Shown here: piece after piece, positions 55,807 to 64,000 of the stretch
Numbering within the stretch: position 1 is the stretch's first letter
How the letters are laid out: each line of letters opens with the position of its first letter
Origin: Nitrosarchaeum sp.
GTDB lineage: Archaea; Thermoproteota; Nitrososphaeria; Nitrososphaerales; Nitrosopumilaceae
Direction of reading: 5' to 3'
NCBI RefSeq assembly: GCF_025699065.1
Contig: NZ_JAILWF010000002.1
Location: forward strand, 1 to 64,000
Length of the DNA stretch: 64,000 nt
The notes under the pieces: generated by a model
Databases searched by the model: none
Seen by the model: the letters and a program-made list of their open reading frames with translations, nothing else
What the model was told of the DNA's origin: nothing
Position numbers and translations under genes: made by a program

Positions 55807-56751
55807 GTGAAGATACTCTTTATTTCTCCAAGATATGAAGGTGGTGTTGGAGGCCATGCATTTAGGGTCGCAGAGAAACTGCGTGAAGTTGGATTTGATG
55901 TAAAATTAATGCATGTTCCACATGTACCGATAAAAAATTTGAAAAATCCAAGCTTTGCAGTTTTTGGAATGATTAAAGCAATACTTGACAGAGAAAAATA
56001 TGATGTTGTACACGCATGGAATGTCCCTTCTGCATTTGTGATGAAGTTTGTAAAGGCAAAAAAGAAAGTTCTCTCAGTTCACGGGATTTATTCAGAACAG
56101 GTAAATGCATTGCACTCTGTTGCCACAAGTAGCATGGTTAGTAATGCAGAGTCTAAAGTTTTAAAATTTGCAGATGTTCTTACAACTGATTCAAAATCCG
56201 TTCAAAAAACATACAAAGAAAAACTGGGTCTTGATTTTGTGTATCTTCCAGCACCTCTAGATATTAAAAAATTCGATTCAATTTCAGATGTAAAAAAAAT
56301 TGAGAACCAAATTGCCTATGTTGGGCGAGACAGCTTTGAGAAGGGAACCGATATTTTACGAAATATAGAGCCACAAACTAAAGGCAAAATAGTTTACTGT
56401 ACAAACATGTCATGGATTGAGGCTATGAAAAATCTCAAGGCATCTTCTGTTCTTGTCGTTCCTTCAAGAATGGAGAGCTTGCCACAATCAATCAAGGAAG
56501 CATTTTTTTTAAAAATTCCAGTAATAGCTACAAGTGTTGGAGACATTCCAGAAGTGATTAAAAACAATGAGACAGGAATACTTGTCTCCCCAAACGATCC
56601 GCAGTCGTTACTTGATGCAATTAATTCATTATTGGAAGACAAGGAAAAGGCATCAAAAATGGCAGAAAAAGCATATGACTTTATAATTGAAAATTTTACT
56701 TGGGAGAAATTAATCTCCAAATACACTGATTTTTATAAAAATTTATCTTAG
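55807..56751 (+). CDS. Glycosyltransferase family 4
   Basis: A GT-B glycosyltransferase of 314 residues. The N-terminus FISPRYEGGVGGHAFRVAEKL and the C-terminal E-x7-E region (RMESLPQSIKEAFFLKIPVIATS) are typical of GT4. GTG is the start. It follows the radical SAM gene by 38 bases and opens the surface-glycan cluster. The donor sugar is unknown. The stop overlaps the convergent epimerase gene by four bases. Confidence 0.9.
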   Translation: MKILFISPRYEGGVGGHAFRVAEKLREVGFDVKLMHVPHVPIKNLKNPSFAVFGMIKAILDREKYDVVHAWNVPSAFVMKFVKAKKKVLSVHGIYSEQVNALHSVATSSMVSNAESKVLKFADVLTTDSKSVQKTYKEKLGLDFVYLPAPLDIKKFDSISDVKKIENQIAYVGRDSFEKGTDILRNIEPQTKGKIVYCTNMSWIEAMKNLKASSVLVVPSRMESLPQSIKEAFFLKIPVIATSVGDIPEVIKNNETGILVSPNDPQSLLDAINSLLEDKEKASKMAEKAYDFIIENFTWEKLISKYTDFYKNLS

Positions 56752-57641
56752 ATAAAAAATTTTGATAATCCGTTTTTTAATTCCATAGAATATTTCCATT
56801 TTAATATCGATTCAGTCAAACTGATATCTGCCTGACTAGACTGTACATCGCCATCCAGTGCATTTTCATACTGTATCTCTAGTTTCAAACCTGATAACTC
56901 GATCATTATTTTTGCAAGCTGCTCAATTGATGTTGTAATACCTGTACCGATATTGAAAAATCCGTTATTTACATTACCTTGCATAGCAGCTATGTTTGCA
57001 AGTGCAACATCTTCAACAAAAATAAAATCTCTTAATTGTGTACCTGTGCCAAAAATTATTGGAGATTTTTTCTCTTTTAATCTGTTGAGGAATTTTGTAA
57101 TTACACCGGCATATGAACCAGTTTGACCCTCTCCGTAGACATTAAAGTATCTAAGACCAATAATGGATACATTATCTTTGGAATATTTTTCAGCAAGAAA
57201 CTCGCCGTCTAATTTTGTCTTTCCATACGGGTTGATTGGATTACGTTCACTATTTTCAACTATTGGGATTTTTTTTGGATTTCCATAAACACTTGAACTG
57301 CTTGCATAAACTACTTTCAAGTCAAACTCTTTTGCAATTCTAAATACATTTTCAGTTCCTTTTACATTGACATCAATGTATTCTTGTTGTTTTGTAAATG
57401 ATTCTTGGACATCTGTAAGTGCAGCTTCATGAAATATACCGTCAGAATTTTTTAATATGTCTCTGAGCTGATCAAAATCTCGTATGTCGACTTTATGAAA
57501 CTCTAAATCAAGTGATGAAATTCTCTCAATCTTTCCTCGGTACAGACTATCAATTACAATTGGAGTGTGATTTTGCTTGAGGAGTTGTCTTACTATGTTG
57601 TTTCCGATAAACCCTGCTCCTCCTGTTACTGCAAATTTCAT
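56748..57641 (-). CDS. NAD-dependent nucleotide-sugar epimerase (GalE-like)
   Basis: An extended SDR. The GGAGFIG nucleotide motif opens the protein, YASSSSVYG holds the Ser and PYGKTK the YxxxK catalytic pair, and LRYFNVYGEGQ is a substrate loop. The frame extends to 57662, but the ATG at 57641 begins at MKFAVTGG, which I prefer. It is divergent from the dehydrogenase gene at 57728. A UDP-glucose or UDP-GlcNAc 4-epimerase role is likely. Confidence 0.92.
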   Translation of the reverse strand: MKFAVTGGAGFIGNNIVRQLLKQNHTPIVIDSLYRGKIERISSLDLEFHKVDIRDFDQLRDILKNSDGIFHEAALTDVQESFTKQQEYIDVNVKGTENVFRIAKEFDLKVVYASSSSVYGNPKKIPIVENSERNPINPYGKTKLDGEFLAEKYSKDNVSIIGLRYFNVYGEGQTGSYAGVITKFLNRLKEKKSPIIFGTGTQLRDFIFVEDVALANIAAMQGNVNNGFFNIGTGITTSIEQLAKIMIELSGLKLEIQYENALDGDVQSSQADISLTESILKWKYSMELKNGLSKFFI

Positions 57642-57727
57642 GTCGTCGCTAAAATTTTCCAATCTTTAAATCTTCATCATTAATAAAACTAAAAAACAAG
57701 TAAATTATGTGAAGTTGTAAGTCAGAA

Positions 57728-59104
57728 ATGAAAAATGTTCTAGAAATGAGTGAATCTGAGTTCAATAATAGCATCCAATCAGGATCACTCAAAATATGTG
57801 TAATTGGAATTGGGAGAATAGGTCTTCCAACTGCATTATCGTTTGCCAATTCTGGTCTATCTACTATCGGTCTTGATATCAACTCTGAACTAGTTGATAT
57901 GGTCAATCAAGGAGAATTTCCTTTAAAGGACGAACCTGGATACCCTACAATCTTTGAAAAAGTTTTAAAAGAAAAAAAATTCACTGCAACTACTAAAATT
58001 CAAGATGCTGTTCCTCAGTCAGATGTAATAGTTTTATCATTGCCTACACCAATGGATAAACAAAACGTACCAAATTATGATGCCTTACGTTCAGTAGGAA
58101 GACAACTCCACGAATTTTTAACTCTAGGTTCTATAGTCATTGTTGAAAGTACCATTGAGCCAGGTTTTATTGAGAACGAATTAAAATCAATTATAGAAGG
58201 AAATGATCTCAAACTAACTGCTGGCAAAAATTTTGGTATAGGAGTATGTCCAGAAACTGCAAATCCAGGACAAATTCTTAATGACTTTGAGAGATTACCT
58301 AGATTAGTTGGAGCAATAGATCAAAGAACACATAATATAATAAAAAAAATCTACAAACATGTTTTTACTGTAGACTTGATTTCAATGCCTGACTGTAAAA
58401 CAGCAAATGCAGTAAAGTTGACAACAAATGTTTTTCGTGATCTAAACATTGCATTTATCAATGAGCTGGCATTAATCTTTGAAAAATCTGGAATAGATAT
58501 CATGACAGTTTTAGAAGCTGCAAAGACAAAATATAACTTTCAAGTTCATTATCCTGGAGCTGGAGTTGGCGGACCGTGTCTTCCTGTAAACTCTTATCAA
58601 ATGATAAATTTTGCAAAAACCTTTGGCTTTGATAACTTTTCAATTGTTGAAACAGGAAGAAGAATCAATGAATCAATGCCAGATCATGTAGTTGAACTTT
58701 TGAAAGATGCTTTTAGCGAATCTTGTACAGACATAAAACAGTCAACAATATTGGTTTTAGGCGTAACATACAAACCTGATGTAAAAGATGTTCAATTAAC
58801 TCCTGCTGAACTAATTATCTCAAAATTACACCAATTAGGTTCTAATGTAAAAATATATGATCCGTACTTTAAGAATTCAACTCTGTTTGGAATAAACTGC
58901 GAATCAAATCTTGTGGAATCTTTGAGGCAGTCAGATGCATTAATTGTGGTTACAGCTCATAAAGAATTCCATGATCTAGAGCCAGCATTCTTAAAATCAA
59001 CTATGAAATCACCCGTGGTAATTGACTCTAGATGTATAATTAATCAATTTGATGCAAAAAATGCTGGATTGATTTATCGTGGAGTCGGGCGTGGAAAAAT
59101 CTAG
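57728..59104 (+). CDS. UDP-N-acetyl-mannosamine/UDP-sugar dehydrogenase
   Basis: A full-length nucleotide-sugar dehydrogenase of 458 residues. The Rossmann motif is VIGIGRIGLPTA, the ESTIEPG loop follows, the catalytic Cys lies in VGGPCLPVN, and the C-terminal domain has GVTYKPDVKD. It oxidises UDP-sugars to uronic acids for surface glycans. Its last 26 bases overlap the next gene in another frame. M1 or M7 could start it. Confidence 0.93.
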   Translation: MKNVLEMSESEFNNSIQSGSLKICVIGIGRIGLPTALSFANSGLSTIGLDINSELVDMVNQGEFPLKDEPGYPTIFEKVLKEKKFTATTKIQDAVPQSDVIVLSLPTPMDKQNVPNYDALRSVGRQLHEFLTLGSIVIVESTIEPGFIENELKSIIEGNDLKLTAGKNFGIGVCPETANPGQILNDFERLPRLVGAIDQRTHNIIKKIYKHVFTVDLISMPDCKTANAVKLTTNVFRDLNIAFINELALIFEKSGIDIMTVLEAAKTKYNFQVHYPGAGVGGPCLPVNSYQMINFAKTFGFDNFSIVETGRRINESMPDHVVELLKDAFSESCTDIKQSTILVLGVTYKPDVKDVQLTPAELIISKLHQLGSNVKIYDPYFKNSTLFGINCESNLVESLRQSDALIVVTAHKEFHDLEPAFLKSTMKSPVVIDSRCIINQFDAKNAGLIYRGVGRGKI

Positions 59105-60308
59105 TTCAAAATTAGCTCCTAATTCAATCAAAAATATTCTTACTCTTAGATACAATCCAACAAAAAATTCACTAATTCCAAAAAAAACCTGGAAAGATTT
59201 TGTAGAAAAACCTATTTTAAATCCAGTTGACTTTGTTGAAGATTCTATAAAATCAAACATAAAACATTCTATAAAAAATCCCAGAACAAAGGTGGCAGTT
59301 GCATTAAGTAGCGGCGTTGATTCTACTTTGGTTTTGGCACTTTTGAAGAAAACATATCCTACAATTCCAATCAGTACAATATCTGTAAAATTTGCAGAAA
59401 GCATAGATGAATCAAAACATGCTGCAAAAATTGCACAAAAGTTTGATGCAGATCATCATATTTTATATATTGAAAACTATCTTGCGGAACTTCCTGCAGC
59501 CCTAAGTATTATCAAGCAACCCTTTTGGGATTTGCATTGGTATTATATTGTAAAAAAGGCAAAAACCCTGTCCGAGTATCTTGTATCTGGTGATGGCGGT
59601 GATGAGTTATTTGGAGGATATACTTTCAGATATGAAAAATTTCTTTCACTTACAAAAAAAAATTCTTCCCCAATTGCAAAGATAAAGGCATACATGCAAT
59701 GTCATGAAAGAGATTGGGTACCTGATCAGCAAGACTTGTTTGGGCAAAGGGCAAATTTTTCATGGAAGGAAATATACAATTATCTTTTGCCACATTTTGA
59801 CAATTCATTACACCCACTTTCACAGGTGTTTTTAGCTGATTTTAACGGTAAATTACTCTACAATTGGATTCCACTAAACACTGCATTTCATAGACATTTT
59901 AGAGTAAAACCTGTAACGCCAATTCTATCAAAGAATGTGATTTCTTTTGCTACTAATGTCCCAATCGATATGAAATATGATCAAAAAAGAAACACAGGCA
60001 AATTAATTTTGAGACAAATTTTACAAAAGTACTCACTTGAAAAAATGCTCATAAAGAAAAAACAAGGCTTTTCTGTAAATACTACTAATTTATGGAAATC
60101 ACACGGATATGATCTGTGCAATTACTATCTATCTGATGCCAGAATAACACAAGACAAATGGATAAACAAAACCTGGATTCAAAAACATTTTCATAAAAAT
60201 GATCTAGATATAAGATATGTAAATAAATTTTTAGGAATATTGGCATTGGAAATTTGGTATAGGTTGTTTATCACAAAAGAAATGAAATCAACTACAATCC
60301 TTTCTTAA
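59079..60308 (+). CDS. Asparagine-synthase-like amidotransferase lacking a glutaminase domain
   Basis: A 409-residue protein that matches the C-terminal synthetase half of asparagine synthase B. The PP-loop is ALSSGVDST, with GDGGDELFGGY as the AMP/substrate loop. There is no N-terminal Ntn glutaminase domain and no Cys2; GTG starts the protein in the overlap with the dehydrogenase. In glycan clusters such proteins may amidate uronic sugars, possibly using free ammonia or a partner; that is inferred from context. Confidence 0.85.
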   Translation: MESGVEKSSSKLAPNSIKNILTLRYNPTKNSLIPKKTWKDFVEKPILNPVDFVEDSIKSNIKHSIKNPRTKVAVALSSGVDSTLVLALLKKTYPTIPISTISVKFAESIDESKHAAKIAQKFDADHHILYIENYLAELPAALSIIKQPFWDLHWYYIVKKAKTLSEYLVSGDGGDELFGGYTFRYEKFLSLTKKNSSPIAKIKAYMQCHERDWVPDQQDLFGQRANFSWKEIYNYLLPHFDNSLHPLSQVFLADFNGKLLYNWIPLNTAFHRHFRVKPVTPILSKNVISFATNVPIDMKYDQKRNTGKLILRQILQKYSLEKMLIKKKQGFSVNTTNLWKSHGYDLCNYYLSDARITQDKWINKTWIQKHFHKNDLDIRYVNKFLGILALEIWYRLFITKEMKSTTILS

Positions 60309-60316
60309 TTTTTCAA

Positions 60317-61378
60317 TTATTTTTTATCAATATGTTCTTGAACTATTTTGAGAAATCCATTTGCCATTCTTTCCCAACTGAAATTATCTATGACAAATTT
60401 CCTTCCAGAATCTCCCATATTTGCTGCCAATACTTTATCATTTATCAACAAAGTCAATTTATTGATCCAATCTTCATGATCTCCTTTTTTGATTAAAAAT
60501 CCTGTTTCCTTATCAATCATTAATTCAGGTATTCCACCAGCATTGGTAGCGACAACTGGTTTTTTCATGAGCTGAGCTTCCTGCAATGTCAAAGGAGACA
60601 TGTCTATTCCACTTGCCAAGGCGTATACATCCAGTGCTGCAAGATACTGTCTTACTTTATCTGGATATTCCAAGGCGCTAAGCCATTTGAAATTATTATA
60701 TTTACCAAGTACATCTGTAATCTTTTGTCTGTATGGACCATCGCCTGCCCAGTAAAATGTAACATCAGGCATTGCCTCAATTACTTTAGTTAATGTAAGA
60801 ATTTCTTTTGTTTTCCCCCATATCCAAGCTCCTTGTAATAATCCTACACATGGATGCTTTAATTCCATTTCTTTAACTGGATACCATTTTGAAGAGTCTA
60901 TTCCACCATACAATACTTGAATTGATTTTTTTGGATAGTGTTCTTTTACTATGGGTTCCAGATATTTGCAGATTGGCAAAATTACTGCTGCACCGTTGAA
61001 ACATTTTTCTGCAATTCTCTGCTTCCACCATAACACTATACGTTTTATTGGTGATTTGTAGAGTGTTTCTTTTGCCCACTTCATCTCAGACCAATAATCT
61101 CCTCTTAACAAAATAAACAATGGAATCTTGGAAATAACTGCGGCAACTCCAAAATGTGCTTGCCTATCGATAAATATTGCATCAGGTTTGAACTCTGATA
61201 CTAGTACATCGAACTTCTTACGTGTTTGAAACCATTTTCTAATATCTCTACTTGGAAAACCTGTGTAAACATCAAGATCATGAACCAGTTTGTATTCAAC
61301 ACCAAGCTTTGCTAATGCATCACCAAACTCCTTTAGATGGAAAAATTTTGGTTTTGCACCTGCAATGAGTAATCTCAA
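60317..61378 (-). CDS. Glycosyltransferase family 4
   Basis: A GT-B glycosyltransferase of 353 residues. The C-terminal domain shows VGLLQGAWIWGKTKE and ASGIDMSPLTLQEAQLMKKPVVATNAGGIPEL, typical of GT4. TTG is the start. It is convergent with the synthase-like gene after an eight-base gap. The sugar and acceptor are unknown. Confidence 0.9.
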   Translation of the reverse strand: MRLLIAGAKPKFFHLKEFGDALAKLGVEYKLVHDLDVYTGFPSRDIRKWFQTRKKFDVLVSEFKPDAIFIDRQAHFGVAAVISKIPLFILLRGDYWSEMKWAKETLYKSPIKRIVLWWKQRIAEKCFNGAAVILPICKYLEPIVKEHYPKKSIQVLYGGIDSSKWYPVKEMELKHPCVGLLQGAWIWGKTKEILTLTKVIEAMPDVTFYWAGDGPYRQKITDVLGKYNNFKWLSALEYPDKVRQYLAALDVYALASGIDMSPLTLQEAQLMKKPVVATNAGGIPELMIDKETGFLIKKGDHEDWINKLTLLINDKVLAANMGDSGRKFVIDNFSWERMANGFLKIVQEHIDKK

Positions 61379-61495
61379 CTTAATCTAACCTCATTATCCA
61401 TGTTTTTTCTAAATTCATGACTGACAAATTTTGATATCTTGTACATTTATTGCATACAATTAATTTTTATTTAGCAAATTAAGGGTCAAATTTGA

Positions 61496-62542
61496 TTGAA
61501 ATCCATTCTTGTAAATTACCTTGCATGTCCTGAATGCGGTAAAGGTTTTACGCTAAAATCACAGATATCAAAGGGTACTGAAATAATAGAAGGCAGACTT
61601 GTATGTACCAAAGGTCATAAATTTAGCATTATTCGTGGGATTCCAAGATTTGTTGTTGATAAAACCGCTGGTTTTGTAAAAACTGAAGACGCATTCTCAT
61701 CTAAATGGAAAAAATTCAACAAAACATATCATGAAAAAAAATGGCTCCTTCACCAACAAAACTGGTTTTTGGACAGATTTGGATGGAATAATCTGAAAAA
61801 TTTTAATAAATTCCTAAAAACACGTACCTTAATTCTTGATGCTGGTACTGGCATTGGCAACAGTGCAAAGCTATTCTCTACAAACCCTGATGCCCAAGTT
61901 TTTGCAATAGATGCAAGTGCAAGTGTGGAATTTGCTTACAAAAGATATGGGGCAACTCCAAACATTCATTTTTTACAGGCAGATCTTCGTAAACTTCCAT
62001 TTAAAAAACAGTTCTTTGATTTTATCTGCTCTGATCAAGTTCTTCATCACACAAAAGACACAGAGACTTCCTTCAAATACCTAACAAAGTTTCTGCAAAA
62101 AAGTGGACTTGTCTCAATTTATGTGTATAACAAAAAAGCACCAATGCGTGAATATGCAGATACATACATTCGTGAATTCACTACAAATATGAGTGAAAAA
62201 GAATGTATCGAGTTTTCAAAAGACATGACGTATCTTGGAAAATCCTTGTCACAACTAAAAAAGAAAATTACAATTCCACGTGACATTCCAGTTTTGAAAA
62301 TTAAAAAAGGAACGTATGATGTTCAAAGATTTATCTACTGGTATTTTCTAAAATGTTTTTGGGCTGAGGATGGAAACTTTGAGCGAAGCGTTGGTGTTAA
62401 CTTTGATTGGTATTTCCCAAAATTTGCCTACAGACACACGCCAGAAGAAGTACGTAAATGGTTCAAAGATGTTAAAGTAAAGATTACCCACTTTAAAGAA
62501 ATTGAAAGTGGAATTAGTGTAAACGGAAAAAGTTCAAATTAA
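61496..62542 (+). CDS. SAM-dependent methyltransferase with N-terminal zinc ribbon
   Basis: A 348-residue protein. An N-terminal Trm112-like ribbon (CPEC and the CTKGHKF pair) precedes a Rossmann methyltransferase with motif I LDAGTGIGNSAKLF and motif IV FDFICSDQVLHHT. Family members act on sugars or lipid-linked glycans, matching the cluster. TTG starts it. Its 3' end overlaps the convergent methyltransferase by nine bases. A decayed paralogue lies 1 kb further on. Confidence 0.88.
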   Translation: MKSILVNYLACPECGKGFTLKSQISKGTEIIEGRLVCTKGHKFSIIRGIPRFVVDKTAGFVKTEDAFSSKWKKFNKTYHEKKWLLHQQNWFLDRFGWNNLKNFNKFLKTRTLILDAGTGIGNSAKLFSTNPDAQVFAIDASASVEFAYKRYGATPNIHFLQADLRKLPFKKQFFDFICSDQVLHHTKDTETSFKYLTKFLQKSGLVSIYVYNKKAPMREYADTYIREFTTNMSEKECIEFSKDMTYLGKSLSQLKKKITIPRDIPVLKIKKGTYDVQRFIYWYFLKCFWAEDGNFERSVGVNFDWYFPKFAYRHTPEEVRKWFKDVKVKITHFKEIESGISVNGKSSN

Positions 62543-63223
62543 TTTTTTTGTTATTTTTATTACTGTTTGAACAATACCGGTACCATTTTCTTGAGGCTTA
62601 ATTACAAATTCATCTTCCTTTAGTTGTTTTAGAAGAGTTTCTTTTAATTGAATTAGTGATATATCATTATAATAACAACCATCATCATCTCTCCAACTCA
62701 TTTTATGTTTTTTTAAGTCAGGGAAATATCCTCTATATGCATTAATGTAAGCATATTTTTTACATTGTGTGCAAATCTTTGAAATAAACTGTTCAATATC
62801 ATATACATGATCCACTACTGCATGCGAATAGATTAAATCATATTTTTCAATACTCTCCATCTTTATCCAATCTCCACAAATAAACTGAAAATTAGATTGC
62901 TTTTTACAATAATCAATATTTTCTTGTGAAATATCTATTCCTGTATAATTTAGATCTTTAAACAAATGTTTGTATTTTATTGGGTAAATACCAGTTCCAC
63001 AACCTATCTCCAAAACTGTAGAAATATCCCTTTTTTCTTTTAAATATCTAATAAAATCTTCATGTAGCAAATAATTTCTTTCATGTATCTGAGAATACCA
63101 TTCATTATCAGCTTTTTTCCATTCTTTATTCCCATAATTTGACTTTCCAATAATTTTCTCTTTAATTCTCCTACGAACAGTTTTTGAAATTGCAGATATG
63201 TCCAACTCTTTCTCTAAATTCAT
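62534..63223 (-). CDS. Class I SAM-dependent methyltransferase
   Basis: A 229-residue methyltransferase with motif I VLEIGCGTGIYPIKY. It has no zinc ribbon and a basic N-terminus. It is not a close paralogue of the 61496 gene. The coding sequence is markedly AT-rich and lies beside pseudogenes, consistent with a variable, perhaps transferred, segment. The substrate is unknown. Confidence 0.85.
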   Translation of the reverse strand: MNLEKELDISAISKTVRRRIKEKIIGKSNYGNKEWKKADNEWYSQIHERNYLLHEDFIRYLKEKRDISTVLEIGCGTGIYPIKYKHLFKDLNYTGIDISQENIDYCKKQSNFQFICGDWIKMESIEKYDLIYSHAVVDHVYDIEQFISKICTQCKKYAYINAYRGYFPDLKKHKMSWRDDDGCYYNDISLIQLKETLLKQLKEDEFVIKPQENGTGIVQTVIKITKKLI

Positions 63224-63301
63224 TTTTTACTCTTAAATAAAACTTAATCTCTCTTAATCTTCTCTAAGGTTATTAAAAGAGTAAATAATGATGAAGAACT
63301 G

Positions 63302-63531
63302 ATGATAAAAAATGAAATATCAAAAATTAGCAAAAAATATTATTTTTCAGATTTTACTGAAAAAATTATGAAAAACTTTTAAGTTTGGCTAAAATTAATT
63401 ATTCCTTTATTTCATTCTAGAATCCAACTAAATTACCTTATGTTTTATGGAGACATGATGTTGATTTCTCAATTCATAGATCACTACGTCTTGCTGAAAT
63501 AGAAAATAAAATAGGTGTAACCTCAACTCGG
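63302..63531 (+). pseudogene. Decayed polysaccharide deacetylase-like gene
   Basis: Starting with MIKNE at 63302, the frame reads YYFSDFTEKIMKNF and stops at 63380. One frame over, LLSLAKINYSFISF continues, is interrupted by TAG at 63418, then NPTKLPYVLWRHDVDFSIHRSLRLAE continues to about 63531. The WRHDVD and HRALRLAE-type segments are signatures of polysaccharide deacetylases in glycan clusters. So a frameshift, an in-frame stop and loss of the 3' end disable the gene. Confidence 0.75.
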
Positions 63532-63538
63532 AAACCAT

Positions 63539-63842
63539 CATACAATTAATTGTAAAAACTGTAAAAATACATTTACAGTTACTGAAAGAATACCTAGATT
63601 TGTTGTTGACAAATCTAAAGATTTTATTAAAACTGTTCATCTATTGGCATTTTTTAAAATGTTTTTGGGATCCTTCTGACAATTTGGAAAGAAGTGTAGG
63701 TGTTAATTTTGATTGGTACTATCCGAAATATGCTTACAGACACACTTCAGAAGAAGTTAAAAGATGGTACCAACAATCTAAAATAAAAATTACACATTTT
63801 CAAGAAATTGAAAGCGGTATAAGTGTTACAGGCAAAAAATAA
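63539..63842 (+). pseudogene. Internally deleted methyltransferase paralogue
   Basis: The first part encodes NCKNCKNTFTVTERIPRFVV, the zinc-ribbon end of the 61496 methyltransferase. After a break near 63635 the frame changes and the sequence matches only its C-terminal 70 residues, including ERSVGVNFDWYYPKYAYRHT and HFQEIESGISVTGK. About 230 central residues, including the SAM-binding core, are missing. It has lost its 5' end and fuses to the deacetylase remnant upstream. Confidence 0.85.
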
Positions 63843-63931
63843 TTCTCTTACCTATGTTGAAATTTTAACTCATCTCTAGCTCTATGTTAGTCATATTTAG
63901 TAAAAATTTTTTATGAATTTCTTTATATTAG

Positions 63932-64000
63932 ATGATTTCTTCATCAATAGAGAATGTTATGGTAGTTATAAATAAAAATTTGGGATTCAGAGGCTGGTTT
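63932..64000 (+). CDS. Possible start of a gene running off the window
   Basis: An ATG at 63932 opens a frame of 23 codons to the window end, reading NVMVVINKNLGFRGWF after a short Ser-rich start. A TTTTTTATG element precedes it by about 20 nt. No family can be named from this fragment. The 63843-63931 stretch before it is AT-rich with no other feature seen. Confidence 0.3.
   Translation, partial: MISSSIENVMVVINKNLGFRGWF

Noticed and set aside
63428-63640. 70-residue minus-strand ORF
   Set aside because: It is antisense to the deacetylase and methyltransferase remnants, which explain the sequence.

Overview
The window is a gene-dense, AT-rich archaeal chromosome segment. It most likely comes from a Nitrosopumilus-like ammonia-oxidising thaumarchaeon (Nitrososphaeria). 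The assignment is an inference from gene content. Archaeal information-processing genes (PriS/PriL, aIF2 alpha and gamma, S6e, L2, Nop10, pelota, GatDE, Cdc48, LSm, a 7S SRP RNA, a C/D box sRNA) sit beside bacterial-type MetK and GrpE-DnaK-DnaJ, a cobalamin cluster and a Tes-like radical SAM protein. Many genes start about 25 nt after an AT-rich TATA box, as expected for leaderless transcripts. No amo genes or rRNA genes lie in the window to confirm the lineage.

Layout. 1-2735: C-terminal part of a large repeat-bearing surface protein. 2788-7351: glycyl-tRNA synthetase and endonuclease IV, divergent from the two primase subunits. 7434-11955: a UPF0182 membrane protein, a class I glutaminase-like protein, a C39-peptidase/TPR protein and tRNA-Gly(CCC). 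12007-18120: translation genes (S6e, aIF2 gamma, a PIN nuclease, aIF2 alpha, Nop10), two tiny zinc-ribbon genes, a PEBP-family protein and the oligosaccharyltransferase AglB. 18161-23691: cobalamin genes cobO, cbiA, cbiC, cbiX, cbiG and cbiD. 23826-31104: a Rossmann epimerase, MetK, LSm, a RecA-family ATPase, an Lhr helicase and an RPA-like ssDNA-binding protein. 31276-34949: an ABC exporter, a short sugar-dehydrogenase homologue, tRNA-Gln(UUG) and a DUF354 protein. 35014-40288: a divergent Rossmann protein followed by grpE-dnaK-dnaJ and a HAD phosphatase. 40541-53987: tRNA-Leu(CAG), GatE/GatD, Cdc48, L2, acylphosphatase, SRP RNA, a tRNA thiolase, a site-2 protease, CutA, pelota, a C/D sRNA, YjbQ, and a DtxR plus TrmB regulator pair. 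54104-55768: the Tes-like radical SAM enzyme. 55807-64000: a cell-surface glycan cluster (two GT4 glycosyltransferases, an epimerase, a nucleotide-sugar dehydrogenase, an asparagine-synthase-like amidotransferase, two methyltransferases). It ends in a decayed stretch holding pseudogenes of a polysaccharide deacetylase and of a methyltransferase.

How the parts relate. AglB could use glycans built by enzymes like those at the right end to modify surface proteins such as the one at the left end. GatDE makes the Gln-tRNA for which the window also carries the tRNA. The cobalamin genes cover cobalt insertion, several corrin-ring steps, a,c-amidation and adenosylation. The most distinctive features are very tight convergent gene packing, with nine overlapping 3' ends; a CbiX whose N-terminal half has lost both metal-ligand histidines; a DtxR/TrmB regulator pair divergent from the Tes-like gene; and a glycan locus caught in the act of decay. 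I found no clear-cut novel defence or mobile system.
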